A stretch of 64,000 nt of DNA from JACCTU01 sp963700495 (GCA_963700495.1 CAVOXT010000001.1:62001-126000), one strand, 5' to 3'. Shown: positions 1 to 8,413, counted from the stretch's first letter. Notes: a model not told the origin generated them from the sequence alone. Translations and numbers: made by a program.

Positions 1-1263
1 CGGCGAGGTCCCCGACTGGCGCAACCTCGCCCACCGCACCATCGCCGACCTCGAAGCAACCGGGATGCGGCTGCGCCTCGACACCATCGCCCGCCGGATC
101 GACGTCGACCGGACACGGCTGCTCGTCACCGACAGCGACGGCGCCGAGGAGGTGATCGGCTACGACGAGCTCGTGATCGGCACCGGCGCCGTCCCGGTCC
201 GGCCACCGATCGACGGGCTCGCCGGGCCCGACCCGCTCGGCGCCGACGACGGCGTGCACCTGCTCCACTCGATGGGCGACACGTTCGCCCTCATGCGCAC
301 GCTCGAGGAACGCTCACCGGCAGAGCGCGCTCATCGTCGGCGCCGGCTACATCGGCCTCGAGATGGCCGACGCGCTCACCACGCGGGGACTGTCCGTCAC
401 CCAGATCGAACAGCTGCCCGAGGTGCTGCCGACCGTCGATCCCGAACTCGGCGCGCTCGTCCACGCGGAACTCGTCAGCCACGGCGTCGAGGTCCTCACC
501 GGCACCACCGTCACACCATCAGCCGCACCGATCGCCGGAGCTGAAGCACGGTTGCGCGTCGACGCCGCTGACGCACAGCCGGTTCGACCGTCACGCGATC
601 CGTCGACCTGGTCCTCGTCGTGGTCGGCGTACGACCGGACACCGAACTCGCCGCCGCAGCCGGCGCCGACGCTCGGCGCCAAAGGAGCGATCGCCGTCGA
701 CCGGCAGATGCGCACGAACCTGCCCGACGTCTACGCCGCCGGCGACTGCGTCGTCACCCACCACCGGCTCCTCGGCGAGACCTACCTCCCGCTCGGCACC
801 ACCGCCCACAAGCAGGGCCGCGTCGCCGGCGAGAACGCGCTCGGCGGCAGCACGCGAGTTCGCCGGCAGCCTCGGCACCCAGGTCGTCAAGATCTTCGAC
901 CAGGTCGCCGCCCGCACCGGCCTGCGCGACCACGAAGCCGTCGCCGCCGGCTTCGACCCGCTCACCGTCGAGTCCGAGGCCGACGACCACAAGGCCTACT
1001 ACCCAGGAAGCCACCGCATCCGCATGCGCTTCACCGGCGACCGCACGACCGGCCGACTGCTCGGCGTCCAGCTGTTCGGACACCGCCACGCCGAGATCGC
1101 CAAACGAATCGACATCGCCGCCACCGCCATCTTCCACGACATGACCGTCGACGCCATCAGCGACCTCGACCTCTCCTACACGCCACCGCTCGGCAGCCCC
1201 TGGGACGCGATACAGGCCGGCGCCCAGGAATGGTCGCAACGCGGCTATGCCCCTGAGACGTGA
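1..1263 (+). pseudogene. FAD/NAD(P)H disulfide reductase family protein (CoA-disulfide reductase/NADH oxidase-like), 5'-truncated and frameshifted
   Basis: This is the C-terminal part of a two-dinucleotide-binding flavoprotein whose start lies left of the window. Read across frames, it shows the ELVIGTGA strand that closes the FAD domain, an NAD-binding GAGYIGLEMA loop near base 340, the FAD-site YAAGDC motif near base 735, and a dimerisation domain that ends at TGA 1261-1263. Frame changes fall near bases 310-330, 560-600 and 850. Members reduce small disulfides, oxygen or CoA-disulfide using NAD(P)H. The redox cysteine region lies outside the window, so the substrate cannot be named. The frameshifts may be real decay or consensus errors, since similar ones occur elsewhere in the window. 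It ends 33 bases from tRNA-Val. Confidence 0.7.
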
Positions 1264-1295
1264 AACCACATGTTTCGGATAGCGCCTATCGCGAG

Positions 1296-1368
1296 TGGGC
1301 GGTGCCGGGCTCGAACCAGCGACCTCCTGCTTGTAAGGCAGGCGCTCTCCCAGCTGAGCTAACCGCCC
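1296..1368 (-). tRNA. tRNA-Val (anticodon TAC)
   Basis: On the minus strand a 73-base cloverleaf can be drawn. The acceptor arm is GGGCGGT/ACCGCCC with discriminator A, and the D arm starts at GCTC. The anticodon stem CCTGC/GCAGG encloses loop CTTACAA, giving anticodon TAC (valine, GUA codons). The T arm contains GGTTCGAGCCC. CCA is not encoded. The upstream PIG-L gene runs into it, with its stop codon inside the tRNA at positions 8-10. Confidence 0.95.
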
Positions 1369-2051
1369 CCGGCTACGGTAGCGGCCGCAACGCCACTCGG
1401 CGGAGGGAAGTCCCAGAACAGTTCGTAGGCGAGGCGGTCGCCGTTCAGGAACGGCGTGTAGAGCCGTTCGAGCTTCGGCATCTCGCCTGCGTAGCACCGG
1501 AGAGCCCGCTCCTTGCGGGCCCGCTGCTCTGCGGAGAGCGTCACCGCGAAAGGCACCCGACCGCCCGCCACCTTCGGCGAGAGCTCGAAGTCGGGCCTGA
1601 ACTGGCAGTACGGCTGATCCGCATACAGACGAGCGTCTCGGCGAATCTTCAGGCATGCCTTTCGAACCCGCTCGTGCTCGAGGCTGAAGTTCGCAACGCC
1701 GGCACCGGCCGGGACGTAGACGAGGTCGGCATCCCGAAGGTGGTCCCTGAGCAAAGACTTCGACACCCGTCCGCCCCCGTACTGCAGTTCGAGCAGGCCG
1801 AGGTTGACGCCCTGCCGACCCGCAGTGTCGAGCGCAGCCCGGTTCTCCTCAACTCGCTGAGCCACGCGCGTGGCGGAGTCGACCCCCGTATCCCGATCCC
1901 AATCAGTGATCACGCCGGGTCTTGGAGCCGCCGTGAAGACGGTGACAACCACCACCTCGCGTTCACCGTCGATGATGCTCCAGCACGACAGAACTGCGTC
2001 ATCGAAGTGCGGCGAGACGACAACGATCGCGGCCACGGCCGAGTATCGCAC
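1359..2051 (-). CDS. PIG-L (LmbE-like) family deacetylase
   Basis: About 230 residues. Near the N-terminus is VVVSPHFDDAVLSCW, the zinc-binding PHxDD motif of PIG-L/LmbE N-acetyl-glucosaminyl deacetylases. A later HERVRKA segment is the second histidine region. Members remove N-acetyl groups from amino-sugar conjugates, as in mycothiol or GPI synthesis; the substrate here is unknown. The chosen start is GTG 2051, just before the first core strand. It has no clear ribosome site, and in-frame ATG 2153 and GTG 2036 are alternatives. It faces away from purU across about 33 bases. Its TAG stop sits inside tRNA-Val, so the two genes overlap by 10 bases. Confidence 0.75.
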   Translation of the reverse strand: MRYSAVAAIVVVSPHFDDAVLSCWSIIDGEREVVVVTVFTAAPRPGVITDWDRDTGVDSATRVAQRVEENRAALDTAGRQGVNLGLLELQYGGGRVSKSLLRDHLRDADLVYVPAGAGVANFSLEHERVRKACLKIRRDARLYADQPYCQFRPDFELSPKVAGGRVPFAVTLSAEQRARKERALRCYAGEMPKLERLYTPFLNGDRLAYELFWDFPPPSGVAAATVAGGG

Positions 2052-2084
2052 CGGCGAAAAGGAGACGGTGCGTACGCTAGTGCC

Positions 2085-2966
2085 GTGATCGATCACGCGG
2101 ACCGGCGGCTGACCAATCACGCCCGAATCCTCGTCTCCTGTCCAGACCGGCATGGCATCGTCGCGGCGGTCGCCGGGCTGCTCAGCGAGCTGGGTGCGAA
2201 CATCGTCGCGTCCGATCAGCACTCGACGGATCCCGAAGGCGGACGCTTCTTTCTCCGGATGGAGTTCCATCTCGACGGGCTCGACGGAACGCGCGACGAG
2301 CTCGAGCGCCGGTTCAACGAGGAGATCGCGACGCCGTTCGCGATGGCCTGGCGCATCAGTTACCCGGCCGTGCCGAAGCGTCTGGCGCTACTCGTCTCCC
2401 GGAGCGACCACTGCCTGCTCGACGTCCTTTGGCGCTGGCGCCGAGGAGATCTGCACTGTGAGATCCCCTGCGTGATCTCGAATCATCCGGACTGCGCGGA
2501 GGCCGTCGCCGGGTTCGCGGTGCCGTTCCACCATGTCCCGGTCGAGCGTGCGTCGAAGCCGGCGGCCGCAGTCCAGATCCTCGGCCTGCTCGAAGGCCGA
2601 GTCGACGTCGTGGCCCTCGCTCGCTACATGCAGATCCTGTCGGACGAGTTCCTCGATCGCGTGGGCGTGCCGGTGATCAACATCCACCACTCCTTTCTGC
2701 CGGCATTCGTCGGCGCGGACCCCTACGAACGCGCCTATGAGCGCGGCGTCAAGCTGATCGGCGCCACCGCGCACTATGTGACCGCCGAGCTGGACGCGGG
2801 CCCGATCATCGAGCAGGACACTCAGTGCGTCACGCACCGGGACACGCCCGCCGAGCTCGCGCGCATCGGAGCCGACATCGAGAGAACGGTCTTCTCGCGG
2901 GCGGTCAAGTGGCACCTGGAAGATCGGGTGCTCGTGCACGAGAACCGGACGATCGCCTTTGTGTAG
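2085..2966 (+). CDS. purU: formyltetrahydrofolate deformylase
   Basis: 293 residues, the usual length. An N-terminal ACT domain (LVSCPDRHGIVAAVAGLLSE, residues about 14-33) is followed by a formyltransferase-fold catalytic domain. That domain has the family's HHSFLPAF signature at about residue 205 and an ATAHYVTAELDAGPIIEQ stretch containing the catalytic Asp. PurU hydrolyses 10-formyl-THF to THF and formate. This balances the one-carbon pool and can feed formate to purine synthesis, consistent with the pur genes further along the window. GTG 2085 is the only sensible in-frame start after the last upstream non-coding stretch. A purine-rich AAAAGGAG lies about 20 bases upstream, which is far for a ribosome site. 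Confidence 0.93.
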   Translation: MIDHADRRLTNHARILVSCPDRHGIVAAVAGLLSELGANIVASDQHSTDPEGGRFFLRMEFHLDGLDGTRDELERRFNEEIATPFAMAWRISYPAVPKRLALLVSRSDHCLLDVLWRWRRGDLHCEIPCVISNHPDCAEAVAGFAVPFHHVPVERASKPAAAVQILGLLEGRVDVVALARYMQILSDEFLDRVGVPVINIHHSFLPAFVGADPYERAYERGVKLIGATAHYVTAELDAGPIIEQDTQCVTHRDTPAELARIGADIERTVFSRAVKWHLEDRVLVHENRTIAFV

Positions 2967-3020
2967 CGGCCGGAGTATTCTCGCGCCCATGACCGCCGCG
3001 ACCTATCAGAGGGGTGCCAC

Positions 3021-4598
3021 ATGACCAGCGTCGTCTCAACCGGAGTCTCCTCGAGCGACCTCTCGCGCGCGCTCGACGGGTTCGCCGCCGCCGTGGGTGC
3101 CGACCACGTGCTCACCGCCGAGGCCGATCTGCGCGAGTTCCGCGACCCGTTCGCCTACGAGACCTGGGACGACTACACCGCATCGGCGATCGTCATGCCC
3201 GACACGGTCGAGGAGATCCAGGAGATCGTGCGGGTCGCGAACGAACACAAGATCCCGCTCTGGACGCACGGGACCGGCCGCAACAACGGCTACGGCGGCC
3301 CGGCGCCGCGGGTTCGCGGCTCGGTCATCCTCAGCCTGCGGCGGATGAACCGCGTGCTCGAGATCAACGAGGAGCTCGGTTACGCCCTCGTCGAGCCGGG
3401 CGTGCGCTGGTTCGACCTCTACGAGGCGATCCAGGCGGGCGGCCACAAGCTGATGCTCTCGGTCCCCGACCTTGGCTGGGGCAGCGTCGTCGGCAACACG
3501 CTCGACCACGGCATCACCTACCTCCCGTACGGAACGGACATGGCCGCGCAGTGCGGCATGGAGGTCGTGCTCGCGAACGGCGAGGTGATGCGCACCGGCA
3601 TGGGTGCGATGCCGGGCAACCGGTCGTGGAACCTCTACAAGCGCGGCCTCGGGCCGACGCCCGACCAGCTCTTCATGCAGTCGAACTTCGGCATCGTCAC
3701 GAAGATGGGGATCTGGCTGATGCCGAACCCCGAGTGCTACATGCCTCTGTGGCTGCGGGTCTGGCGTGACGACGATCTCGGCCCTGCTGTCGACACCCTG
3801 CGCCGGCTGATGCTCGACCGGACGATCGACCACGTGCCGCAGTTCCTGAGCACGGTTCTGCTCGCGTCGGTGATGACGAAGCGCGACCTCTGGCACCAGG
3901 GGGACGGCCCGATCCCGGACGCGACCATCGACAAGATGGCCCGCGAGCTCGAGATCGGGCGCTGGATGATGCGCTTCGGCCTCTACGGGGACGAGTCGGT
4001 GGTCGATCTCCGCTTCAAGAAGGTCAAGGAGGCGTTCGAGCGGATCCCCGATGCGGAGGTCTGGGGGACGAAGTACGAGCCGGAGCAGTTCCCGCAGATC
4101 GAGAACGCGATCGAGCGGGTGCAGGCGGGCGTTCCGAGCCTCGACCTGAACCAGATGACGGGCTGGTACGGGGGCGAGCAGGGCGGCCACATCGGCTTCT
4201 CACCTGTCGCTCCGCTCGTGGGCCGCGACGCGCTCGCGCTGCGCGATCTGCTGCGCGGGATGATCGAGCGGCAGGCCGGGCTCGACTACATGGCCGCTCT
4301 GATTCCCACGAACGGGCGCAGCTTCGTCCACGTCACGCTGGTCATCTTCGACACGCAGAACGAGGCGCAGGCGCGCCGCGCGTACGAGACGTGCAAGCTG
4401 CTCGTGCGTGAAGCGGCGAAGCAGGGCTACGGCGAGTACCGCGCGCATCTCGACTTCATGGACCTTGCCGCCGAGCAGTACAGCTTCAACGACCACGCCT
4501 ACCGGCGCTTCAACGAGACGATCAAGGACGCACTCGACCCGAACGGGATCCTCTCGCCGGGGAAGCAGGGAATCTGGCCGAGGGGGATGCGGGAGTGA
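3021..4598 (+). CDS. FAD-binding oxidase, vanillyl-alcohol oxidase / 4-cresol dehydrogenase family
   Basis: 525 residues. The N-terminal PCMH-type FAD domain has the pyrophosphate-binding GTGRNNGYGG at about 93-102. Then comes NTLDHGITYLPYG, which resembles the equivalent segment of VAO and p-cresol methylhydroxylase flavoprotein. A cap domain follows, with YGEYRAHLDFMD at about 472-483, matching the Tyr-Arg pair that orients phenolic substrates in VAO. The C-terminal SPGKQGIWP is the FAD_oxidase_C ending. The family oxidises para-substituted phenols such as 4-cresol, vanillyl alcohol or eugenol. I cannot tell whether FAD is covalent, and no cytochrome partner is adjacent, so an oxidase seems likelier than a dehydrogenase. 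A good ribosome site (AGAGGGG, 7 bases upstream) fixes ATG 3021. It lies 54 bases after purU. Confidence 0.88.
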   Translation: MTSVVSTGVSSSDLSRALDGFAAAVGADHVLTAEADLREFRDPFAYETWDDYTASAIVMPDTVEEIQEIVRVANEHKIPLWTHGTGRNNGYGGPAPRVRGSVILSLRRMNRVLEINEELGYALVEPGVRWFDLYEAIQAGGHKLMLSVPDLGWGSVVGNTLDHGITYLPYGTDMAAQCGMEVVLANGEVMRTGMGAMPGNRSWNLYKRGLGPTPDQLFMQSNFGIVTKMGIWLMPNPECYMPLWLRVWRDDDLGPAVDTLRRLMLDRTIDHVPQFLSTVLLASVMTKRDLWHQGDGPIPDATIDKMARELEIGRWMMRFGLYGDESVVDLRFKKVKEAFERIPDAEVWGTKYEPEQFPQIENAIERVQAGVPSLDLNQMTGWYGGEQGGHIGFSPVAPLVGRDALALRDLLRGMIERQAGLDYMAALIPTNGRSFVHVTLVIFDTQNEAQARRAYETCKLLVREAAKQGYGEYRAHLDFMDLAAEQYSFNDHAYRRFNETIKDALDPNGILSPGKQGIWPRGMRE

Positions 4599-4623
4599 CG
4601 AACGGCCGCTGAGCGGAGAGGAG

Positions 4624-4696
4624 TGCCCCCAGCGGGATTCGAACCCGCGCTACCACCTTGAAAGGGTGGCGACCTAGGCCGCTAGTCGATGGGGGC
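4624..4696 (-). tRNA. tRNA-Glu (anticodon TTC)
   Basis: Minus-strand cloverleaf of 73 bases. The acceptor arm is GCCCCCA/TGGGGGC with discriminator A. The anticodon stem CCACC/GGTGG encloses loop CTTTCAA, anticodon TTC. The T arm is GCGGGTTCGAATCCCGC. No CCA is encoded. The accessory segment begins directly downstream of its 5' end on the plus strand. Confidence 0.95.
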
Positions 4697-4988
4697 GGCC
4701 GAGCGCAGGATAGCCCGGCACTCGGGGCTACACTCGCCCGCGGGGCCGTTAGCTCTGGCACATGCTCAGCCGCGGCGAAGCATTCACTCCCAAAGGCGCC
4801 ACCGACCCCCTGGCCGCCTGACGGTCCTTAAGGAGATGCGCCACCGGAGCGAACTCCCATCAGCCTTGTCCTCTTACTAGGAGGCGATAGAGAGATGAGC
4901 ACCGCTCACCACCCACAACCGCCACCAACACCGCCCTGACTGGGCGATGCACCAACGCAACAACTTGACGCACGGCCCTTCTTCATAG
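4697..4988. other. Intergenic scar: tRNA-like 5' fragment and an orphan ribosome site with a 14-codon ORF
   Basis: No full gene is seen here. At about 4741-4755 the bases GGGGCCGTTAGCTC look like the first 14 bases of a tRNA but then diverge. At 4879-4884 a strong AGGAGG precedes ATG 4895, which opens only 14 codons, MSTAHHPQPPPTPP, before TGA 4937-4939. A good ribosome site on such a short frame suggests a gene whose body was lost by recombination, or a leader peptide. I cannot choose between these. Confidence 0.4.
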
Positions 4989-5022
4989 AGAGGGGGTCGA
5001 CAGTTCCAGTCCGTCAGAGGGC
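4989..5022 (+). repeat. tRNA 3'-end remnant, left copy of a 34-bp direct repeat (possible attachment scar)
   Basis: The sequence reads as variable loop, T arm (GACAG-TTCCAGT-CCGTC) and acceptor 3' strand AGAGGGC of a tRNA. It matches 9454-9487 with three mismatches. The stem has one mispair, so this copy is decayed. The two copies bracket about 4.5 kb of accessory genes, the arrangement left when an element integrates at a tRNA 3' end. Confidence 0.6.
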
Positions 5023-5077
5023 CTCGCTCTCCGTGCTTAGCCGATGAGGAGAGAAGCCGACTCGGCTCCGCACGCCC

Positions 5078-5330
5078 TCAGCGAGTCCAGTCGGCAAGGG
5101 CTGCCTCACCCGGGACATGAACGGGAATCGACGCCAGGCCGGACCCGTCTCGGCGCAACACGACGATTCGACCGGCCGTGAAGAGCAGCTCGGTGCCCCG
5201 CTTCGACCAGGCCGGGTCGGGAGATATCGGCCGTGCCCCCGACCCGGCTGCGTGGTTTCGTAACGCCTCACGGGCGGCGAAGCCGTAGAGAGTGATGCGA
5301 GCTATGCCGAACTGTGCTTCTCCACCTCGA
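5078..5330 (-). pseudogene. C-terminal remnant of a PD40/TolB-type beta-propeller protein
   Basis: An open minus-strand frame without a start codon ends at TGA 5078-5080. It reads PAWSKRGTELLFTAGRIV then LRRDGSGLASIP. This is the PAWSPDGTRLAF-type blade of PD40/WD40-like propellers with a typical RRDGSG turn. Only one or two blades remain. It begins just downstream of the alpha/beta hydrolase stop, in the same frame. The neighbouring tRNA scar suggests truncation during integration or excision. Confidence 0.5.
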
Positions 5331-5335
5331 TGACG

Positions 5336-6049
5336 CTAGGTGCCGACCGCGGCAGGGATCGTTGCGTTGACCGCTGCCTTGATGAGGTCAGCCACGGCTG
5401 CAGGCTGCGACACGTAAATCGAATGGCTGCCTGCTACCTCGATCACGGTCGAACCCGCCCGCTCAGACATCGCGCGCTGGGCCGGAGGCGGGATCATCCG
5501 GTCGTCGGTCGCCACGAGATACCAGCTCGGCTTGCTCTTCCACGCGGGCTCGCTGACCGTGCCGCCAAGCGCGTCCACGCCCCAGGGGACTTGCGAGTCG
5601 GCCATGAACGCGGCCTGTTCGGCGCCCAGGTCACCCGCGAATGACGCGTGGAACTTCTCGCGGTCCAGGAAGAGAAAGCCGTCCTGCGGCGGCAGGATTG
5701 GCGGCACGGGTGCGCCGGGCGGTGGATCTGCGATGAGGGTGTTGACCGACTCGCCCTCGTCCGGCGCGAAGGCCGCGATGTAGACGAGCGCCGCAACCTT
5801 GGGATGCGTGCCCGCCTCGGTGACCACGACCCCGCCATAGGAATGGCCGACGAGGATGACCGACTCGCTCGCCGCGTCGATCGCCCGCTTGGTCACGGCA
5901 ACGTCATCGGCGAGTGAGAGCGTCGGATTCTGGACGACACTGACGCTGTAGCCATCCTTCTTCAGGTGCTCGTAGACACCCTGCCAGCCAGAGCCGTCCA
6001 CGAAACCGCCGTGGACGAGGACGACGGTGGGCGTGTCCGAATTGCTCAT
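5336..6049 (-). CDS. alpha/beta hydrolase
   Basis: 237 residues. It starts VVLVHGGFVDGSGW (oxyanion-hole HGG). The nucleophile elbow is GHSYGG at about 68-73, the acid is probably Asp in VATDDRMIPP, and the catalytic His is in AGSHSIYVSQP near the C-terminus. It resembles the EstC/pyrethroid-hydrolase-like group of small cytosolic hydrolases; the substrate is unknown. The start ATG has an AAAGGAG ribosome site 7 bases upstream. A perfect 7-3-7 palindrome lies 85 bases upstream (6134-6150) and may be its operator. No frameshifts are seen. Confidence 0.85.
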   Translation of the reverse strand: MSNSDTPTVVLVHGGFVDGSGWQGVYEHLKKDGYSVSVVQNPTLSLADDVAVTKRAIDAASESVILVGHSYGGVVVTEAGTHPKVAALVYIAAFAPDEGESVNTLIADPPPGAPVPPILPPQDGFLFLDREKFHASFAGDLGAEQAAFMADSQVPWGVDALGGTVSEPAWKSKPSWYLVATDDRMIPPPAQRAMSERAGSTVIEVAGSHSIYVSQPAAVADLIKAAVNATIPAAVGT

Positions 6050-6379
6050 GAAGAGCTCCTTTCTGTTGGGATGTTGGCTCTCTGTGGCGCGGTTGGCTCG
6101 GCGACGTTCTGCCAGCTTCGCGACGAGATCCAGGCTGATGCAGCATCAGCGAGCCTCGATGGTGCTTGGGGGTGGCGGCAGCGGCGGCTTCAGACGCGAC
6201 CTCCCTCGTTGGTGGCTTCATCAGTTTACGCCCTTACATGAGAAGCCGAAGACCGTTGCACCACCCTCGTTACAGGCGCCCGTGGCCGCGAGCATCGACT
6301 ACGCCAGGCTAAGCGGGTTGGCACTGGCTTGTGCGAGCGTCGGCGAATGACGCCCGAGTTGCCACGGTGAAATGCTTAG
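6050..6379. other. Intergenic region upstream of the alpha/beta hydrolase
   Basis: 330 bases with no supportable gene. It should hold the hydrolase promoter (minus strand) and contains one clear palindrome, annotated separately. The tail, 6250-6379, has nothing I can recognise. Confidence 0.5.
6134..6150. promoter_or_regulatory. Palindrome, possible repressor operator
   Basis: GCTGATG-CAG-CATCAGC is a perfect 7-base inverted repeat with a 3-base spacer, 85 bases upstream of the hydrolase start. The size and symmetry suit a dimeric TetR/MarR-type regulator, but no such regulator is encoded nearby. Confidence 0.3.
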
Positions 6380-6829
6380 TCAGGCCGAAGCCTCGGCGGC
6401 CACCTTGAGATGGTTGAGCCAGGCCACCAGCGACGCGTCGAGAGCCGTCCGCATTCCCTGTGCGTCAGCCTTGACTGGCTCGCCGCCGAAGGACTCGCTC
6501 GTCGTGACATGCACGCCGCCCAACGTTGTGCTGAACAGCCATTCGTGGATGCCTGTGATCCCGCCGGACGTTCCGCCCCAAAGCACGCGGGCTCGCTCGG
6601 CCAGGTCGTAGACAGTCGACGTGACACTGAAGCCGTAGCTTGTCCAGTCAAACGAAACGCCAGGTTCGAGATCTCCGTCGATGTGCGCAGCGGTGATCTG
6701 GGTCTGCCAGGTCGGCCATGAGTTGACGTCGGTATGGAGTTGCCAAACCTTCTCCAATGGTGCCTCGATGTCGATCTCGTGCACGACAACCACAGGAGCA
6801 CTGCGGTCAACATCAGTCGGGATGGTCAT
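6380..6829 (-). CDS. SRPBCC (START-like) family protein
   Basis: 149 residues. The pattern VVHEIDIEAPLEKVWQLHTD then NSWPTWQTQI is the first strand and helix of the polyketide cyclase/SRPBCC fold, and the C-terminal amphipathic helix (DASLVAWLNHLKVAAE) closes the cavity. Such proteins bind hydrophobic ligands or act as cyclases or stress proteins; no catalytic role can be assigned. ATG 6829 has a strong AAGGAG/GGAGAG ribosome site. Upstream codons in the same frame belong to the 135-bp repeat, not to the protein. Confidence 0.8.
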   Translation of the reverse strand: MTIPTDVDRSAPVVVVHEIDIEAPLEKVWQLHTDVNSWPTWQTQITAAHIDGDLEPGVSFDWTSYGFSVTSTVYDLAERARVLWGGTSGGITGIHEWLFSTTLGGVHVTTSESFGGEPVKADAQGMRTALDASLVAWLNHLKVAAEASA

Positions 6830-6893
6830 CTCTCTCCACTCCTTCGTGCTCCTCGTCACCGAGGCGCCCGGGAGCGAACCTGGCCGACCTCGA

Positions 6894-7029
6894 ATGGAGC
6901 GTTTATGGAGCCTAGCGATCGCAATCAGTGGCAACCGGTGGCAAATGCGGAGCCTCCGAAAGCGGCTCAAACAAGCCAAAACCGTTGCCACCGGTTGCGA
7001 CCAGTTGCCGGTCGGAGCGCATGGTAAAG
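6894..7029. repeat. 135-bp repeat, copy 1, with internal 14-bp inverted repeat
   Basis: Nearly the same sequence recurs at 9321-9455 (about 88% by eye). It contains GCAACCGGTGGCAA at 6931-6944 and its perfect reverse complement at 6985-6998, separated by 40 bases. After 7029 about 20 unrelated bases intervene before GAGGGGGTC resumes, so this copy lacks the tRNA end that follows copy 2. It looks like a recombinase-binding or attachment region rather than a gene. The rest of 6830-7202 holds nothing else recognisable except the start region of the next gene. Confidence 0.65.
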
Positions 7030-7202
7030 GTCGGCCCCCCTCGTGCTAAAGAGGGGGTCTCAGCATCATCTTTGCTGCCGTGATCATCTGGTTGACGGAG
7101 CTCTGACCGGTCTCTGCACGCGCCGCGCACGAACACGTCGCTTGGGTGAACTGAGTCTCCACGATGAGATACTCCCTCGCTCACCCGCGAAGAGGAGTTC
7201 CG

Positions 7203-7610
7203 GTGTCAGCAGAAGAGAACACCCGCCTCGTCCAGACTGCGTATGAGGCTTTCGGTCGGGGCGACATGGCGGCACTTGCCGAGGTGATGGCGGACGACAT
7301 CGAGTGGGTGGATCCCGGCGATCCCGACGACGACCCGAACGCCGGAACGTTCAAAGGCAAGGAAGCAGTCCTGGGCTGGTTTGGTGGTGTTGCATCGACT
7401 CTCGACTACACGACGTTCGAGCCACGAGAGTTCATCGCCCAGAACGACAAGGTGGTATCGCTGGTGTACTCCGAGGCAACGGTTCGGGACACCGGCCGCG
7501 CGTTTGTCAATCCTGAGGCACACGTATGGACGTTGCGGGATGGGAAGCTCGCCCGATTCCAGAGCTATCACGACACCGCAGCGGCGGCTGCTGCCCACCG
7601 CGTGGAGTAG
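7203..7610 (+). CDS. SnoaL/NTF2-like family protein
   Basis: 135 residues from GTG 7203, which follows a GAAGAGGAG ribosome site by 5 bases; an upstream in-frame ATG at 7164 has no such site. The pattern NTRLVQTAYEAFGRGDM, then DDIEWVDPGD, then a C-terminal VWTLRDGKLARFQSYHDT is typical of SnoaL-like nuclear-transport-factor-2 folds. Bacterial members are small cyclases, isomerases or stress-associated proteins with a hydrophobic pocket. Function cannot be narrowed further. Confidence 0.82.
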   Translation: MSAEENTRLVQTAYEAFGRGDMAALAEVMADDIEWVDPGDPDDDPNAGTFKGKEAVLGWFGGVASTLDYTTFEPREFIAQNDKVVSLVYSEATVRDTGRAFVNPEAHVWTLRDGKLARFQSYHDTAAAAAAHRVE

Positions 7611-7654
7611 CCCTGCGCGGGGAATCGGCGGATCGTACGTGGGGTGAACTCGCA

Positions 7655-7676
7655 TGGGCCAGTGTTCGGAAATGTC
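7655..7676. repeat. 22-bp fragment of the leader repeat
   Basis: TGGGCCAGTGTTCGGAAATG and its flank match the first 22 bases of the 125-bp leader repeat at 7930 and 8414 with one or two changes. Only this short head is present here, between the SnoaL gene and the acetyltransferase remnant. Confidence 0.55.
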
Positions 7677-7769
7677 GCTTGAGCTGCTGACCCAATGGTG
7701 AGCGCCGACTACAGTCATTCCGCGTGGCGACGTCGTGCGAATGACTACCGAGCGGATGCTCGCGGCCGT

Positions 7770-7889
7770 CCTGAATCAGCGTCTCGCGCCGTCGGCTTCT
7801 ACGAGAGGATGGGAGGTCGCTATCTTCGAGACAGCGAACCGGGCGTCTGGAGTCGCGTTGTCGCCATCATGGGCATCGATCTCTCGTAG
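7770..7889 (+). pseudogene. C-terminal remnant of a GNAT acetyltransferase
   Basis: The frame SASRAVGFYERMGGRY then WSRVVAIMGIDLS ending at TAG 7887-7889 matches the last motif of GNAT enzymes (Asn/Ala-x-x-Ala-x-x-FYERMGG, then the final strand). The acetyl-CoA loop and everything before it are missing or out of frame, so this is a gene end with no start. Confidence 0.5.
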
Positions 7890-7929
7890 CGGCCGATTGA
7901 GCGCCTTCTCAAGGCAACTACCGCCTGAG

Positions 7930-8054
7930 TGGGCCAGTGTTCGGGAATGTCCCCTGACGCAGCCTGGGCAGAGGCCGATGAGTTAAGGGTCGCCGAGCGG
8001 TCTACCTTCGAGAGCAACATCTACGTGCAGCCGGAGGAGGCCGCCGAGAGAGGA
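7930..8054 (+). repeat. 125-bp leader repeat, copy 1
   Basis: It matches 8414-8538 base for base apart from roughly 20 changes, without a gap. It ends in the ribosome site GAGAGGAG used by the YCII gene at 8063. The repeat also holds an open frame (MSPDAAWAEADELRVAERS...), which in copy 2 is likewise open, so either a short peptide or a noncoding leader was duplicated with its ribosome site. Confidence 0.75.
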
Positions 8055-8062
8055 GTCATGCG

Positions 8063-8401
8063 ATGCCGCGGTACCTGATCTCGTTCGATGCCCACGCGAT
8101 GGACCACATCCCCGACGAGGACATGCCCGCCGTGACCAACGCCTCGCTCGCGGTGGTCCAGGAGGCCATCAACGCTGGCGTGTGGGTCTTCGGCGGCGGA
8201 CTGGAAAACCAGAAGGCGAGCATCGTGGCCACCGACGGAACGGTCACCGACGGCCCGTACCCGGAGGCCATCGGCGGACTCTGCGTCGTCGACGTACCCT
8301 CACGCGGGGAGGCGCTGGAGTGGGCTGCCAAGACCGCCGTCGCCTGCCGCTGTGCTCAAGAGGTCCGGGAGTTCATGCCCGACCCGACCGTCGGCAACTA
8401 G
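8063..8401 (+). CDS. YCII-related (DGPF-type) domain protein
   Basis: 112 residues. The fold is marked by MPRYLISFDAHAMDHIP, a central VFGGGLENQ, then TVTDGPYPEAIGGLCVVDV, which carries the DGPF/DGPY signature, and a C-terminal AVACRCAQEVREF. DGPF proteins are small ferredoxin-like proteins of unknown reaction, strongly linked to ECF42 sigma factors, and one such sigma factor lies 1.7 kb downstream. ATG 8063 follows the GAGAGGAG site at the end of the leader repeat. Confidence 0.85.
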   Translation: MPRYLISFDAHAMDHIPDEDMPAVTNASLAVVQEAINAGVWVFGGGLENQKASIVATDGTVTDGPYPEAIGGLCVVDVPSRGEALEWAAKTAVACRCAQEVREFMPDPTVGN

Positions 8402-8413
8402 ACGACACTAGCC

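Noticed and set aside
754..1656. Minus frame with a LGERLPYKQEVAGSSPAPPT-like segment
   Set aside because: That peptide is tRNA-Val translated in the wrong frame, a familiar artefact.
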